A stretch of 64,000 nucleotides of DNA from NCBI GenBank assembly GCA_965227155.1, contig OZ245731.1, positions 3,224,001-3,288,000 of the forward strand, read 5' to 3'. This document shows positions 18,608-27,188 of this stretch, piece by piece. The notes under the pieces are model-generated. The model was not told where the DNA came from, did no database searches, and saw nothing but the letters and a program-made list of their open reading frames with translations. The position numbers were made by a program, and so were the translations under genes. Origin of the DNA: UBA6059 sp965227155. Its GTDB lineage: Bacteria > Bacteroidota > Bacteroidia > Cytophagales > Cyclobacteriaceae. Every line of letters begins with the position of its first letter. The stretch's first letter is position 1.

Positions 18608-19357
18608 ATGGAAAAGTATTCCGATTTTATTATTAGCTGGCAAGAGAATACTGAACTCTGGTCAGCAGTCTTTTTAGGTTTAGCCATACTCGTATTATTT
18701 TTTTACGCTACAGGGCTAATGGTATCTAAAAATAGGTCTAATCTTTATGAGTATGTAAGTACTCATGAAACTCCGGCATTGATGAATTTCTTCGTGATGC
18801 TCTCATTGAGCCTTACATTTTTTGTAAACAGCCATCTTATCGGCCAATACAAAACATTCAACAACTTCATGTTGATCATGCAAACGGTAAGTGCAGTTGC
18901 CATTGGTGGTATATTCTATTACACACTGCGGCTATTGCTCAAGTATTATTATCCATCTATCCTGGCCAAACACCTCAGCAGCATTCGGTTTGCCCCCAGA
19001 CGATCATCCAGTGGTAACCCCATGACATTGATGAATGAGGATGAGGAAGATCTTCATTTGACACAGGAACAAATCGAGCATGAGGAAATTTTTGCCTACG
19101 ACTATGATGTATGGATTGATGATGCCACCGGCGAAAAGGTTATTGAGAAATACGATATTCACCACACCAACCAGGTTTGTGATGAATGCCGACTCAGGAC
19201 CCTACGCGAAATCAATGAGGAGGTGGTGAAGGCACCTACAGCAATGGCTTCTGGTGAGATCATCAAGCATTATAAATGTGATTACTGCGGCCATAAAGAG
19301 GCCAAAACTAAGGAAGTAGCACCTCTGGAACCTTCAGAACTGGTGCATGCTACCTGA
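18608..19357 (+). CDS. Membrane protein with C-terminal zinc-ribbon-like domain, unknown function
   Basis: 249 residues. Three predicted transmembrane helices in the first ~120 residues (FLGLAILVLFFYATGLMV, LMNFFVMLSLSLTFFV, VSAVAIGGIFYYTLRLLL) precede a soluble acidic region. The C-terminal part has two CxxC pairs (CDEC and CDYC), compatible with a treble-clef or zinc-ribbon site in the cytoplasm. Not assigned to a characterised family. A hairpin terminator follows the stop. Confidence 0.7.
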   Translation: MEKYSDFIISWQENTELWSAVFLGLAILVLFFYATGLMVSKNRSNLYEYVSTHETPALMNFFVMLSLSLTFFVNSHLIGQYKTFNNFMLIMQTVSAVAIGGIFYYTLRLLLKYYYPSILAKHLSSIRFAPRRSSSGNPMTLMNEDEEDLHLTQEQIEHEEIFAYDYDVWIDDATGEKVIEKYDIHHTNQVCDECRLRTLREINEEVVKAPTAMASGEIIKHYKCDYCGHKEAKTKEVAPLEPSELVHAT

Positions 19358-19405
19358 AAAATTTTAGTTTGAAATAATGCTGCTGCCGATGATACGCAGC
19401 AGGCG

Positions 19406-19442
19406 AAAGGTCTACCTTCACATAGCGGTGGACCTTTTTTTT
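19406..19442 (+). terminator. Rho-independent terminator after the membrane protein gene
   Basis: Stem AAAGGTCTACC / GGTGGACCTTT with one G-U pair and a ten-base loop, running into a run of eight T. It sits between the plus-strand membrane protein gene and the convergent SDR gene. Confidence 0.8.
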
Positions 19443-19464
19443 GGGTGTATCAACGGGTGATGGT

Positions 19465-20277
19465 TTATTTTCCCATTTGGCTTTTTATCATTTCAAAGAA
19501 CTCATAATCATTCATTTTCTTTCGCTTGTTTAATAAGAATTCAGCGTCTTCACCTGCCCGGTATCGAAGCTGGTCTGTTCCATCCATTACAGCATTAAAG
19601 ATTACTTTAGCGACCAAACTAGGTGGTGAAACGGTATTATTGGGATTCTGCCATTGCTTCATTAAAGCGTTTATGATCGGCTTATACTCATCAATATTCC
19701 CTGCCTGAAAGTCAAATGAACGACCACCAAAATCAGTAGCAATAAATCCCGGTTCTACAATTTTGACTTTTACTCCGATTGCTGCCATTTCGTAATGCAA
19801 GGATTCAGAAATGCCTTCAACAGCAAATTTAGTTCCGTGGTAAAGTGATCCCAAAGCGAAAGTCATTTGTCCCCCGATGGATGAAATGTTGACAATCGTA
19901 CCGCTTTTATTTTCTCTAAAATGGGGGATAATTGCTTTGGTTACATCCATTAATCCAATCACATTAGTGTTGAACTGTCTGACAATGTTTTCTCTTGGAA
20001 ATGTTTCTAATGGACCGTATGCTCCATATCCAGCATTATTTACCAAAGCATCAATTTTCCCAAATTTTGATATTCCGTTTTCAATGGCTTGTTCAATGGA
20101 TGTTAAATCAAGTACATCTAATTTTTCAAGTTGTACGTTTTCCAACCTGTTTAACTCTGTTTCTTTTTCGGGGGAACGCATAGTTGCAATGACATTCCAA
20201 CCGTGCTTTTGAAAATGTAGAGCCGTTGCTTTTCCTATTCCACTACTTGCTCCTGTTATCAATATTGTTTTGCTCAT
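19465..20277 (-). CDS. Short-chain dehydrogenase/reductase (SDR)
   Basis: A classical SDR of 270 residues: TGASSGIGKATALHF (TGxxxGxG cofactor site), NNAGYGAYGP (NNAG), the catalytic serine in NISSIGG and YHGTKFAVEG (YxxxK). The substrate is unknown. It lies 1 bp after a second SDR gene in the same direction and downstream of an AraC-type regulator, so the three genes look like one regulatory unit. Confidence 0.92.
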   Translation of the reverse strand: MSKTILITGASSGIGKATALHFQKHGWNVIATMRSPEKETELNRLENVQLEKLDVLDLTSIEQAIENGISKFGKIDALVNNAGYGAYGPLETFPRENIVRQFNTNVIGLMDVTKAIIPHFRENKSGTIVNISSIGGQMTFALGSLYHGTKFAVEGISESLHYEMAAIGVKVKIVEPGFIATDFGGRSFDFQAGNIDEYKPIINALMKQWQNPNNTVSPPSLVAKVIFNAVMDGTDQLRYRAGEDAEFLLNKRKKMNDYEFFEMIKSQMGK

Positions 20278-20278
20278 C

Positions 20279-21154
20279 TTAACTTTTGTTTAGGGTCAGT
20301 AAATTATCTACTCCGTTGGCTGTATAGATGGCTTTGGTGGTTTCATTCAGTACTTTGTTATAATTCTCAATGCCTTCTTTCAAACCTGAAAAATCCACAA
20401 CCGTTCTGAATGGTTTTTCGCCAAATGGTGTGTTTACCAATCTAACTACAGCTTCTGCTACGCGCTCTGGTCTTTGCTCTGGAATAGACTCCACATAAGC
20501 CACATAACCATTGAGCGAAGCTTCTGGAAGGTTTGCCATTTCGCCGTATTGCTTCATTCTATCTGTATCGCTAGGGGTTATCATTCCGCTCATAAAGCCT
20601 GTTGGAAATCCACCTGGCTCTACAATACAAGATTCAATACCAAAGCCTGAAAGTTCAGCTCTGTAACCCTCTGCCAATGATTCTAAAGCGTACTTTGAAG
20701 CTGAATAAGAAGCTAAAAAAGGTGTAGTAACTCTACCAATACAACTGGAAGTATGAATGATGGTTCCCTTACCTTGTTGTCTTATATGAGGTAAAACGGC
20801 TCTCATCAGTCGCTGAACCCCAAATACATTCACATCAAACATTTTTTGGATGTCATCAGACGTAAAGCACTCCAAAATTCCATTTGCCCCAATTCCTGCA
20901 TTGTTGAACAGAGTGTCTAGCCCGCCCATTAGCTCAATGGCAGATTTTACGCCTGCATTCACGCTTTCTTCATTGGTCACATCCAGTTCAACTACTGCCA
21001 CACCTTTGGATTTTAATTCATTTGCAATGGCTTCATTTTTACCTGAAATAGAACGCATGGTGCCTACCACCTGATGACCGTTTTCGGCTAATTGCATACA
21101 AGCTAGACTTCCAAAAGCTCCGCTTGCTCCTGTTACTAATATTTTATGTTTCAT
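20279..21154 (-). CDS. Short-chain dehydrogenase/reductase (SDR), second copy
   Basis: 291 residues with the SDR signature set: VTGASGAFGSLACMQLA, FNNAGIGANG, HTSSCIGRV and YSASKYALESLAEGYRAEL. The first glycine motif is GASGAFG, a variation of TGxxxGxG. It is paired with the downstream SDR (1-bp gap), and both probably reduce or oxidise related small substrates. The AraC-family gene 129 bp upstream is a plausible regulator. Confidence 0.92.
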   Translation of the reverse strand: MKHKILVTGASGAFGSLACMQLAENGHQVVGTMRSISGKNEAIANELKSKGVAVVELDVTNEESVNAGVKSAIELMGGLDTLFNNAGIGANGILECFTSDDIQKMFDVNVFGVQRLMRAVLPHIRQQGKGTIIHTSSCIGRVTTPFLASYSASKYALESLAEGYRAELSGFGIESCIVEPGGFPTGFMSGMITPSDTDRMKQYGEMANLPEASLNGYVAYVESIPEQRPERVAEAVVRLVNTPFGEKPFRTVVDFSGLKEGIENYNKVLNETTKAIYTANGVDNLLTLNKS

Positions 21155-21250
21155 CTTATTTGTTCTTTAATGATTTGATGAAACAAATATCCGAATGAGG
21201 TAATAGAAGAATTAACACGAAAAAGGGAAGGTTAAACACAAATCGCAGAA

Positions 21251-21284
21251 AAAAGGAAAGGAAGCCATTTGGCTTCCTTTCCTT
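21251..21284 (-). terminator. Rho-independent terminator of the AraC-family gene
   Basis: On the minus strand a 12-bp perfect stem GGAAAGGAAGCC / GGCTTCCTTTCC with a 4-nt loop, followed by TTTTTT. It begins right at the stop codon of the AraC-family gene and separates it from the SDR pair. Confidence 0.85.
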
Positions 21285-22192
21285 TAGTTCATTTGTCTGT
21301 ATTCCTGGGGTGTTTTACCAGTTTTTTGCTTGAACAACCTGCCAAAATAATGGGGATAATTAAAGCCCAGGTGATAGGCGATTCCACTGATGGATTCCTC
21401 TGAGCCCATGAGTAAATCTTTGGCCTTTTCAATTATAAAATCATTGATGTGATCCTTGGCCGACCTCCCGGTTTCCTTAGCCAGTAAGTCACTGAGATAG
21501 TTGGCAGATAAATGACAATGATCTGCCAGGTATTGAATGGTCGGTTGACCTGATTCAATCAGTGCATGTTCAGAATAATAGCTTTTTAAGAGGGACTCAA
21601 CTTTCGAAACCACATCCAGATTGCTTGCAGAGCGTGTATTGAATTGTCGTTCATAAAACCGGGCACTATAGTTGAGTAGTAAATCAATGTTAGAAACTAA
21701 AACCTGCTGACTGTGATTGTCAATACGCTCACCGATTTCATTTCGGATCAATTCCATGATCTGATTAAGCGTTTGCTGCTCCTGCTCTGAAAGGTGAAGT
21801 GCCTCATGCACTTCATAATTGAAGAAATTATAGGATTCAATTTTTGCACCCAAAGGCGTTTTTCGAATAAGATCAGGATGAAAGTAAAGCATCCAGCCTT
21901 TGACCTGATTAAGCTCCTGTGGCTTCTTTACGGTAATAATCTGCTGTGGGGCAGTGAAGATCAAAACGCCCTCATCAAAATCATAGGTATTTCGGCCATA
22001 ATCGATTCCACAACTGGCATCCTTCAATGCAATGCAGTATAAATCTGAAGAAAATCGCTTGCCAACGGTTTTTTCTCCATAAGCGAGTTTTTGAGTGTCC
22101 AGGATGGTGATTAAAGGGTGGGTTGGTTTAGATAAACCAAAGACCGATCTGATATCTGCGATGGATCTGGAGTGAATTATTGGACTGCTCAT
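21284..22192 (-). CDS. AraC family transcriptional regulator
   Basis: 302 residues. The N-terminal ~180 residues look like a cupin-type sensing domain. The C-terminal ~100 residues form the double helix-turn-helix, with the second recognition helix in GIAYHLGFNYPHYFGRLFKQ and the family ending KTGKTPQEYRQM. Regulators of this arrangement in Bacteroidota commonly sit beside SDR genes, and it probably controls the downstream pair; that is inference. Its 5' flank is the distal end of the cassette array. Confidence 0.9.
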   Translation of the reverse strand: MSSPIIHSRSIADIRSVFGLSKPTHPLITILDTQKLAYGEKTVGKRFSSDLYCIALKDASCGIDYGRNTYDFDEGVLIFTAPQQIITVKKPQELNQVKGWMLYFHPDLIRKTPLGAKIESYNFFNYEVHEALHLSEQEQQTLNQIMELIRNEIGERIDNHSQQVLVSNIDLLLNYSARFYERQFNTRSASNLDVVSKVESLLKSYYSEHALIESGQPTIQYLADHCHLSANYLSDLLAKETGRSAKDHINDFIIEKAKDLLMGSEESISGIAYHLGFNYPHYFGRLFKQKTGKTPQEYRQMN

Positions 22193-22290
22193 GATCTTGC
22201 TTTTGGCAAAGCTATTAATCTCATTGATCGTTGATTAACACAAATTCCTGATTAAAGCATGTTTTGCGAATAAGAGGATCCAACCAAGTT

Positions 22291-22501
22291 AAGCGGATGT
22301 CCGAAAATAGCCAAGTAACGATAAAAGTAACGAAGGTGCAACACCCTCACAAACTTTCAGAAACCGATGCACACAGAAAGACAATCGCCAAAAGCAGAGG
22401 AAAAAAATAGAAAGCACAGAAGTCTCAGAAGGTGCACCGAAGTGGGCGATTTGCTCATGAGCTAGGCAGATGGCTCAGATGACATCTGCCGACATTTGTT
22501 A
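22291..22501 (-). repeat. attC-like site 16 (distal end of array)
   Basis: Weakest member of the family. AAGCGGATGTC at the low end pairs imperfectly with GACATTTGTTAGCG at the high end, and the low end lacks a clean AACG. It follows the antitoxin stop after 7 nt. Its high-end sequence does not match the start of the cassette that now precedes it, indicating a fused or decayed cassette. Confidence 0.55.
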
Positions 22502-22508
22502 GCGTTTT

Positions 22509-22805
22509 TTATTTTTCAACGGTCAGGCGTAGATGCGCTCCAAACCCTTCCCGAATAATCCTCATTAACGTTGAAAGTCTTATGTCACTGGCATTGTTTT
22601 CTATGCGTGAGATATAGGTTTTTGTTGTCCCGCAACGGCTGGCCAGTTCCACCTGGGTCATCCCTTTTTCTTTTCGGAGTTCTTGAATCATTACTCCAAG
22701 CTTGAATGCTTCAAAGCCTTCTTCAAATTCTTCACGTTTTGCTGTCCCCATTTGGCCATATTCCTCGTCCAAATGTTCATCGAACGATTTTAGGTTATTG
22801 CTCAT
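22509..22805 (-). CDS. XRE family antitoxin (HigA-like)
   Basis: 98 residues from the ATG at 22805, which overlaps the toxin stop as ATGAGCAATAA; the ATG at 22814 is an alternative. The C-terminal half is a Cro/C1 helix-turn-helix (IQELRKEKGMTQVELASRCG, TKTYISRIENNASDIRLSTL). It would bind its own operator and neutralise the HigB/Gp49-like toxin encoded just upstream. Since that toxin gene is frameshifted, the antitoxin is probably a relic. It lies in the terminal, composite cassette. Confidence 0.85.
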   Translation of the reverse strand: MSNNLKSFDEHLDEEYGQMGTAKREEFEEGFEAFKLGVMIQELRKEKGMTQVELASRCGTTKTYISRIENNASDIRLSTLMRIIREGFGAHLRLTVEK

Positions 22806-23143
22806 TTTTTTCATCGTAGTATTCCTTTTTTAGTCGTTCTGCCAATTCTAATTCCTTCTTTGGTGTTTTCTGCGATTTCTTTTGAAATCCGTTAATCAGA
22901 ACCACCAACTTACCTTCATCAAAGAAGCTGAACACGCGTATTCGAGCCAACTTCCTCTCGAACTTCATAGATTCCACTGGAGTTGGTCATGTGCTGAAAG
23001 TACTTCTTAGGCAGATGTTCCACGGTAGAAATCAGCTTGAGCGTCCAGTTAAGCTTCTTTTTGACTTCTGGCTTTAAGGTTTCGTAAAAGTCCAGATAGT
23101 AATTCTTGTAATAGAATATCTGTCTGTGCCTTTGTTCGTCCAT
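22795..23143 (-). pseudogene. Frameshifted HigB/phage Gp49-like toxin
   Basis: Two overlapping frames together make one RelE/HigB-type mRNA interferase. The first (start 23143) runs through the N-terminal half to GIYEVREEVGSNTRV and then hits a stop. The second frame continues RVFSFFDEGKLVVLINGF and ends QKTPKKELELAERLKKEY, the family's usual C-terminus. The shift falls around 22935-22945. The matching XRE antitoxin overlaps the 3' end. Toxin activity is presumably lost unless the ribosome shifts frame there. It is the penultimate gene of the array. Confidence 0.8.
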
Positions 23144-23179
23144 GAAGTAAAGTTAGCTAAAAAGATAACTTTTTGATAT

Positions 23180-23497
23180 TCACACAGCAGAAAAGAAAAG
23201 ATCTGCCGTTCCAATAGTTATACCTTTTTCTCTGAGTTCGGCATAGATATTCGCTGATTGTTGAAGCGAGGCAGTTGAAAGTTTCAAAATCTCACAGGTT
23301 GTGACAAATGCCTCGAATCCTTCGATTTGTTTGTTCGCTTTCTTAAAAGTTAGCCCTGACAGTATTTCGAAATAAGTAATCTCAGAAATTATGATTTTGG
23401 GGTACTTTTTGAGATAGAGTTCGAAGTTTCCAGCTACCAAATTGTTGCCCTTTAGGAAATATGAAAGGATATCAGTATCAATAAGCGATCGGTTCAA
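23180..23497 (-). pseudogene. VapC-like PIN-domain toxin, C-terminally truncated
   Basis: 105 codons. The N-terminus SLIDTDILSYFLKG carries the first PIN aspartates, IISEITYFEILSGL the conserved glutamate, and the last residues GITIGTADLFFSAV carry the late aspartate (normally iGtxDlLIAA). About 25-30 residues that usually follow, including the TxN-xxHF segment, are missing. The stop is followed by only 36 nt before the HigB-like toxin, and no attC lies between the two modules. A deletion that fused two cassettes inside this gene explains this best. It overlaps its antitoxin gene by 4 nt. Confidence 0.7.
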
Positions 23498-23724
23498 AAC
23501 TCCGGAATTCGGTTGGTGTTGTCTTTTCTGGATTCATGAAGATTAGTCGTCAGTTCGTCCAACTCTAATCCTTCAAAAATCCCGCTAAATGACAAAGTAG
23601 ATTTTTCAGTTGAAAATCGAGATTCTAAATCGTTAAGATAGGAGTCAAGGTTCGGAAGTTTGTCGTCCGACAGTTTCTTGATCTTGTTAAGGATCGAATT
23701 TCTGAGTTTCTCCTTAGTTGTCAT
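23494..23724 (-). CDS. Antitoxin partner of the PIN-domain toxin
   Basis: 76 residues, highly charged and predicted mostly helical at the N-terminus (KEKLRNSILNKIKKLSD), with a C-terminal disordered tail typical of antitoxins that wrap a PIN toxin. No DNA-binding fold is obvious. It overlaps the toxin start by 4 nt (ATGA), the usual layout of vapBC pairs, and starts 40 nt after the boundary of the composite terminal cassette. Confidence 0.65.
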   Translation of the reverse strand: MTTKEKLRNSILNKIKKLSDDKLPNLDSYLNDLESRFSTEKSTLSFSGIFEGLELDELTTNLHESRKDNTNRIPEF

Positions 23725-23764
23725 ACAGTAAAGCTAGGGAAATTCCGTCTTGAAGACAATGGAT

Positions 23765-23990
23765 CACGCTCAACTATCGGTTTGTGTGCCTACAGCTGTC
23801 AGGTAACACTAAAATAGCGGAAGTGCACACAAGCACTATGGTATCTATGAAAAACTGTGTTCCACAAGTATAAATCCAGAACCATAGAAGTGTCCAAAAT
23901 CGATGAAGTTTCAGAAGATGCACAGCAGCGGGCAAGTCCCTATGAAGCTGGCAGAGAGGCAGTTTGGCACATAATCGATAGTGTCTGTTG
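23765..23990 (-). repeat. attC-like site 15 (stem type b)
   Basis: CTATCGGTTTGTGTGCC at the low end pairs with GGCACATAATCGATAG at the high end. The low-end core is mutated to CACG instead of AACG. The high end GTTGTAAGCC equals the start of cassette 15 read on the minus strand. Confidence 0.8.
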
Positions 23991-23997
23991 TAAGCCG

Positions 23998-24603
23998 TTA
24001 TTTTATTTTTATTCTATCGTTCGTTACCGGGTTGGTCGATAAAAATTCCTTGATCTCGGTTCCCTTCAAAGTGACTGAAAAGTTTCGCCAAACTTTCCAT
24101 TTGGATGCTTGAAAGTTCTGTAATTCATATAGAAGTTCGTTAGGTTGTTCAGAGACTACAGGTTCGAATCTCATATTAGATCCAGTTGTTAGCAAGTCAA
24201 AGAGTTCGTTCAAAAAATCAGTTAGCTCGCCTCCTGAATTAAATTGGATTCCTATAAAATTCTTCATGAATTTTCGATTAATACCGCCGTACCAAAGTGG
24301 TTCAATGAGTTCCAAATCCTTGGTTATGGAATCCAGTCGTACCAAACAATAGGATTCGTTAATGTGCCAGCCTAAGTAATTTGTTAGACGTACTTTGTAG
24401 AATCTATTGTCAGGGAGTTGTTGTTGGACAAGTGGAGCGTTTATTTCGGTTATCTCTCCCTTGTCTTCATAAAACACCCACCGACCTTCTTCCTTTGAGC
24501 TTTCCGGAAATGATTTGTTCAGAAGCTCAATAAGTAAGGAGTTCGTCTGTCCAAAGAGAGTTAGTGAGTTGAGAAATATAGTAATAAATAGGATTCTTTT
24601 CAT
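23998..24603 (-). CDS. Cassette 15: secreted protein of unknown function
   Basis: 201 residues from the ATG at 24603, which lies 21 nt after the cassette boundary; the longer ORF would start inside the neighbouring attC. The N-terminus KRILFITIFLNSLTLFGQ is a Sec signal peptide ending at about residue 19. The mature part is rich in acidic and aromatic residues with no recognised motif. The stop codon is 8 nt before its own attC-like site. Confidence 0.75.
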   Translation of the reverse strand: MKRILFITIFLNSLTLFGQTNSLLIELLNKSFPESSKEEGRWVFYEDKGEITEINAPLVQQQLPDNRFYKVRLTNYLGWHINESYCLVRLDSITKDLELIEPLWYGGINRKFMKNFIGIQFNSGGELTDFLNELFDLLTTGSNMRFEPVVSEQPNELLYELQNFQASKWKVWRNFSVTLKGTEIKEFLSTNPVTNDRIKIK

Positions 24604-24623
24604 CGGTTGCACAAATGGCTTAC

Positions 24624-24848
24624 AACGATCAGATATGGCGAGTGGCCATATCCTCTCTAAAAGGCAGAAAGGTAGTGAAACTGACCAACCCCCGCAACAG
24701 TATCCACAATGCACTGCGTTTCACAAGTCCAAGTCCAGAATGAATTAAATCACTAGAAGCACAAAAGCTGACAGAATGGGCAGATTCACGGGCGTGTTGC
24801 TCAGAAGTATCAAAGAGGCAGTTTGGCCTTTCGCCATATCGCCTGTTA
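24624..24848 (-). repeat. attC-like site 14 (stem type a)
   Basis: GATATGGCGAGTGGCC at the low end pairs with GGCCTTTCGCCATATC at the high end. Cores are AACG and GTTA. The high end GTTATGCTCC matches the start of cassette 14. Confidence 0.88.
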
Positions 24849-24855
24849 TGCTCCT

Positions 24856-25389
24856 TTAGTCGATCTTTTTGTATTCCTCCGTTCGCTTAAGGACTCCTTT
24901 CCTGTTATAGAATTTGACCATTTTCAAGGTTCCATCGTCGTAATAGTACTTCACTTCATCAGTTGGGATTCCAGCCTTGAAAGTTCCTTCGATTCTAACA
25001 GTTCCGTTGTTATAATAATCTTGTTGAAATCCATCGCACTTCTCCGAGCAACAACAATATCCGATAAAGTTCGGATGTGAAATTGGCTCAAGACATTCTT
25101 GAATTATTACTGTTGAAAGAGTGTCAATATTTACACCTTGTTCAATAATTATATCTTGGTTGATGTAGTTAAGGCTGCTCTGAAGTCTATACGTTCCGAC
25201 GGTTGGAAGTTCGATAGTACCAAGTGAGTCAGATATCGAATAAAGCGTTCCTCCTCGTTCCAGCGAATAGAGAAGTTCATGCTCATTAGTGTTCGTGCAT
25301 GAGTCGAACAAGATAAGGTTATATGTAGCAACTTGAGAGTTCGCTTGAAATGATAGAAGTATTACGAGTGTTAGAAGAAAGTATCTCAT
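24856..25389 (-). CDS. Cassette 14: secreted protein with MORN-like C-terminus
   Basis: 177 residues with a signal peptide (RYFLLTLVILLSFQANSQ). The middle holds a CCCSEKC cysteine cluster. The C-terminal third has two short repeats of the toxin/antitoxin-type MORN_2 pattern: YYNNGTVRIEGTFKAGIP, then YYDDGTLKMVKFYNRKGVL. Function unknown; probably periplasmic or surface-exposed. It starts 18 nt from the cassette boundary and has no promoter of its own that I can see. Confidence 0.75.
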   Translation of the reverse strand: MRYFLLTLVILLSFQANSQVATYNLILFDSCTNTNEHELLYSLERGGTLYSISDSLGTIELPTVGTYRLQSSLNYINQDIIIEQGVNIDTLSTVIIQECLEPISHPNFIGYCCCSEKCDGFQQDYYNNGTVRIEGTFKAGIPTDEVKYYYDDGTLKMVKFYNRKGVLKRTEEYKKID

Positions 25390-25406
25390 GGCTCAATATG
25401 GAGCAT

Positions 25407-25632
25407 AACGTTTAGATATGGCGAGTGGCCACATCCGTCTTTAAAAAGCAGTAAAATAGTGAAACTGCCCAACACCTACAACGGCATCTACGAAGCACTG
25501 CGTTCTGCAAGTCTAAATCCAGAAAGAAAAAAGTGGATAGAAGCACTACAGCAACAGAATGGGCAGGTTCACGGGCAAGTTTGCTCTTCAGTATCAGATA
25601 TGCAGTTTGGCCATTCGCTATATCGCCTGTTA
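25407..25632 (-). repeat. attC-like site 13 (stem type a)
   Basis: AGATATGGCGAGTGGCC pairs with GGCCATTCGCTATATC; cores AACG and GTTA. The high end GTTAGCATTC equals the start of cassette 13, and the stop codon of that cassette's gene is inside the high-end core. Confidence 0.9.
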
Positions 25633-26172
25633 GCATTCTGTTAAGATTCGAGTTATTTCCTCGTTCATGAATTGAATCCTCCTCTTGATTCGGTTATGTT
25701 TTAGCACAGTCAAAAGAGTTAGAACGATGAATCCAGCGATAGTAACAAGTCGATATTCTTGGAGTTCAGGGGCAATCAAAAATATTACGAAAAACATCAA
25801 AATCACCAGTTCTGTGTAGATACTTCGCAGGAACGTAAAAGTTGAGAATCCGACTATGCCCTTCACATAGGTTATGCCATTATCATTGATTAACGAACTC
25901 TTGAATGTTGGGTAAACTCGATCAAATGTTGAAACGAAGGTTCTCTTAACTTCGTTCGTAAATTTTATTGTCAAATTGGCTGGCTTCCCGAATTGTTGGG
26001 GTTCGAAATGATAGGCGAGTTTATCAGATAAAGTGTAAAATTCGTCCTTCAAATGAGTTCGTTCGATTACACACTCGTTCAATCCGTCAAGCAGTTCAAA
26101 AGGCGTTCTCTCGATTTCAAGTTGGAATTGTGTTGAATTACCGAAATATAATTTGTTGAGTTTCTCCGTCAT
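25630..26172 (-). CDS. Cassette 13: membrane-anchored protein of unknown function
   Basis: 180 residues from ATG 26172 (MTEKLNKLYF), 14 nt inside the cassette; an upstream ATG at 26223 lies within the attC of cassette 12 and is rejected. A soluble N-terminal domain of about 110 residues precedes two adjacent transmembrane helices (LVILMFFVIFLIAP and LVTIAGFIVLTLLTVL) and a basic tail. Its layout resembles the cassette-10 product, which may be a distant paralogue. The stop overlaps the attC core. Confidence 0.75.
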   Translation of the reverse strand: MTEKLNKLYFGNSTQFQLEIERTPFELLDGLNECVIERTHLKDEFYTLSDKLAYHFEPQQFGKPANLTIKFTNEVKRTFVSTFDRVYPTFKSSLINDNGITYVKGIVGFSTFTFLRSIYTELVILMFFVIFLIAPELQEYRLVTIAGFIVLTLLTVLKHNRIKRRIQFMNEEITRILTEC

Positions 26173-26185
26173 CCCAATGAATGCT

Positions 26186-26415
26186 AACGCTAAGCTAGCA
26201 GGAGTGCGCCCCGAGCTTAGCAAGTTCCGATAAAACTAATGAATCTGCCGGTGCTTCCAAAGTTTCTAGAAAGCACCGCGTTTAGAAAGATGAAAAAATC
26301 CTGCGAGCTGAACTGAGTAGAAAGCACCACACTTTCTCAGCGGCTGATTCATGGTGATATTCACACTGAAGTCTTCAAAGTGGCAGTTAGGCGCATTACT
26401 GCTCAGCGATTGTTA
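26186..26415 (-). repeat. attC-like site 12 (stem type c)
   Basis: CTAAGCTAGCAGGAGTGCGCC at the low end and GGCGCATTACTGCTCAGCG at the high end form the imperfect stem; cores AACG and GTTA. The high end GTTAGATTTC matches the start of cassette 12. Confidence 0.85.
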
Positions 26416-27050
26416 GATTTCGTTGCATTTCTGTAGGCTGATATAATTAGATTAAATGCTTTGGTCGGGTTAATTTCCAAGTTGTTCAGATTATGCCATT
26501 CTGGTCTTACAGCATCCCGTTTCCAAATTAGTGCGTAATCCATGGCCTGAGCTCCCGGAAAATAAATTGGGCCAGTTCCAGCGTGATAAAAGTAGATTTC
26601 CAAGATATTGTTCCATTGAATTGGCTCCTTTTTAGATTTGGCAAACGTGATTTGTTCTTCACTTATATGAATAAGAGTACGTCTAACAAACACATCATAA
26701 AGGGCAAAAGGAAGAGCAAATGAAAATATTCCTGGGATAATAAAAACAGTCAGAGTTCCGTAATGAAAGGCAATGAATCCGAATAATGCATAAAATGCAC
26801 CAAGAAAAATCAAGATTCCTATTGCTTTTTTCCGGCCACTGAGAATATTCACAGGTAATTCAAAATCTTCAGTAGTTTCTTTGTTCGAAGTAGTAAGGTC
26901 AGCTTTTTTAATGCCTTTTGGATCGTCAAAGCCGTTCTGAGTTGACCCGAAATAGAATGAATCAATCATTTCTTTAGCATCACTCCATTTTTCGTTTTGG
27001 AGGTGATCCCAAAATAAATGTTCGTCGCTAAGCTGTTGGAATGTCCGCAT
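26403..27050 (-). CDS. Cassette 12: membrane protein with PH-like C-terminal region
   Basis: 215 residues. A charged N-terminal region of ~75 residues precedes two transmembrane helices (AIGILIFLGAFYALFGFI and FIIPGIFSFALPFALYDVFV) and then a soluble beta-rich part (THISEEQITFA-like strand, PIQWNNILEIYFYH) that recalls bacterial PH-type membrane proteins. That resemblance is weak. The C-terminal codons extend through the high end of the cassette's own attC. It starts 8 nt after the boundary. Confidence 0.7.
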   Translation of the reverse strand: MRTFQQLSDEHLFWDHLQNEKWSDAKEMIDSFYFGSTQNGFDDPKGIKKADLTTSNKETTEDFELPVNILSGRKKAIGILIFLGAFYALFGFIAFHYGTLTVFIIPGIFSFALPFALYDVFVRRTLIHISEEQITFAKSKKEPIQWNNILEIYFYHAGTGPIYFPGAQAMDYALIWKRDAVRPEWHNLNNLEINPTKAFNLIISAYRNATKSNNR

Positions 27051-27057
27051 GAAATCT

Positions 27058-27188
27058 AACGGTTCGTGTATATTTCAGTGGCGACCAAAGAAGCACAGCA
27101 CTTTGTTTTTCAATCATAAAGTTAGAAAATAAATCCTAAATCTTTAATTTCAGCTACCAAACCTCGCCATTGAATATACATTGTGTTA
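27058..27188 (-). repeat. attC-like site 11 (short, unique stem)
   Basis: AACGGTTCGTGTATATTTCAGTGGCGA at the low end pairs with the high end TCGCCATTGAATATACATTGTGTTA, giving a long imperfect helix in only 131 bp. The high end GTTAGCAACT matches the start of cassette 11; the TAA stop of its gene lies inside the core. Confidence 0.88.

Noticed and set aside
24604..24714. Upstream-extended starts for cassette genes (also 26173-26223 and 39255-39278)
   Set aside because: The extensions translate the neighbouring attC-like site; the internal ATGs directly precede signal peptides or lie just inside the cassette boundary.
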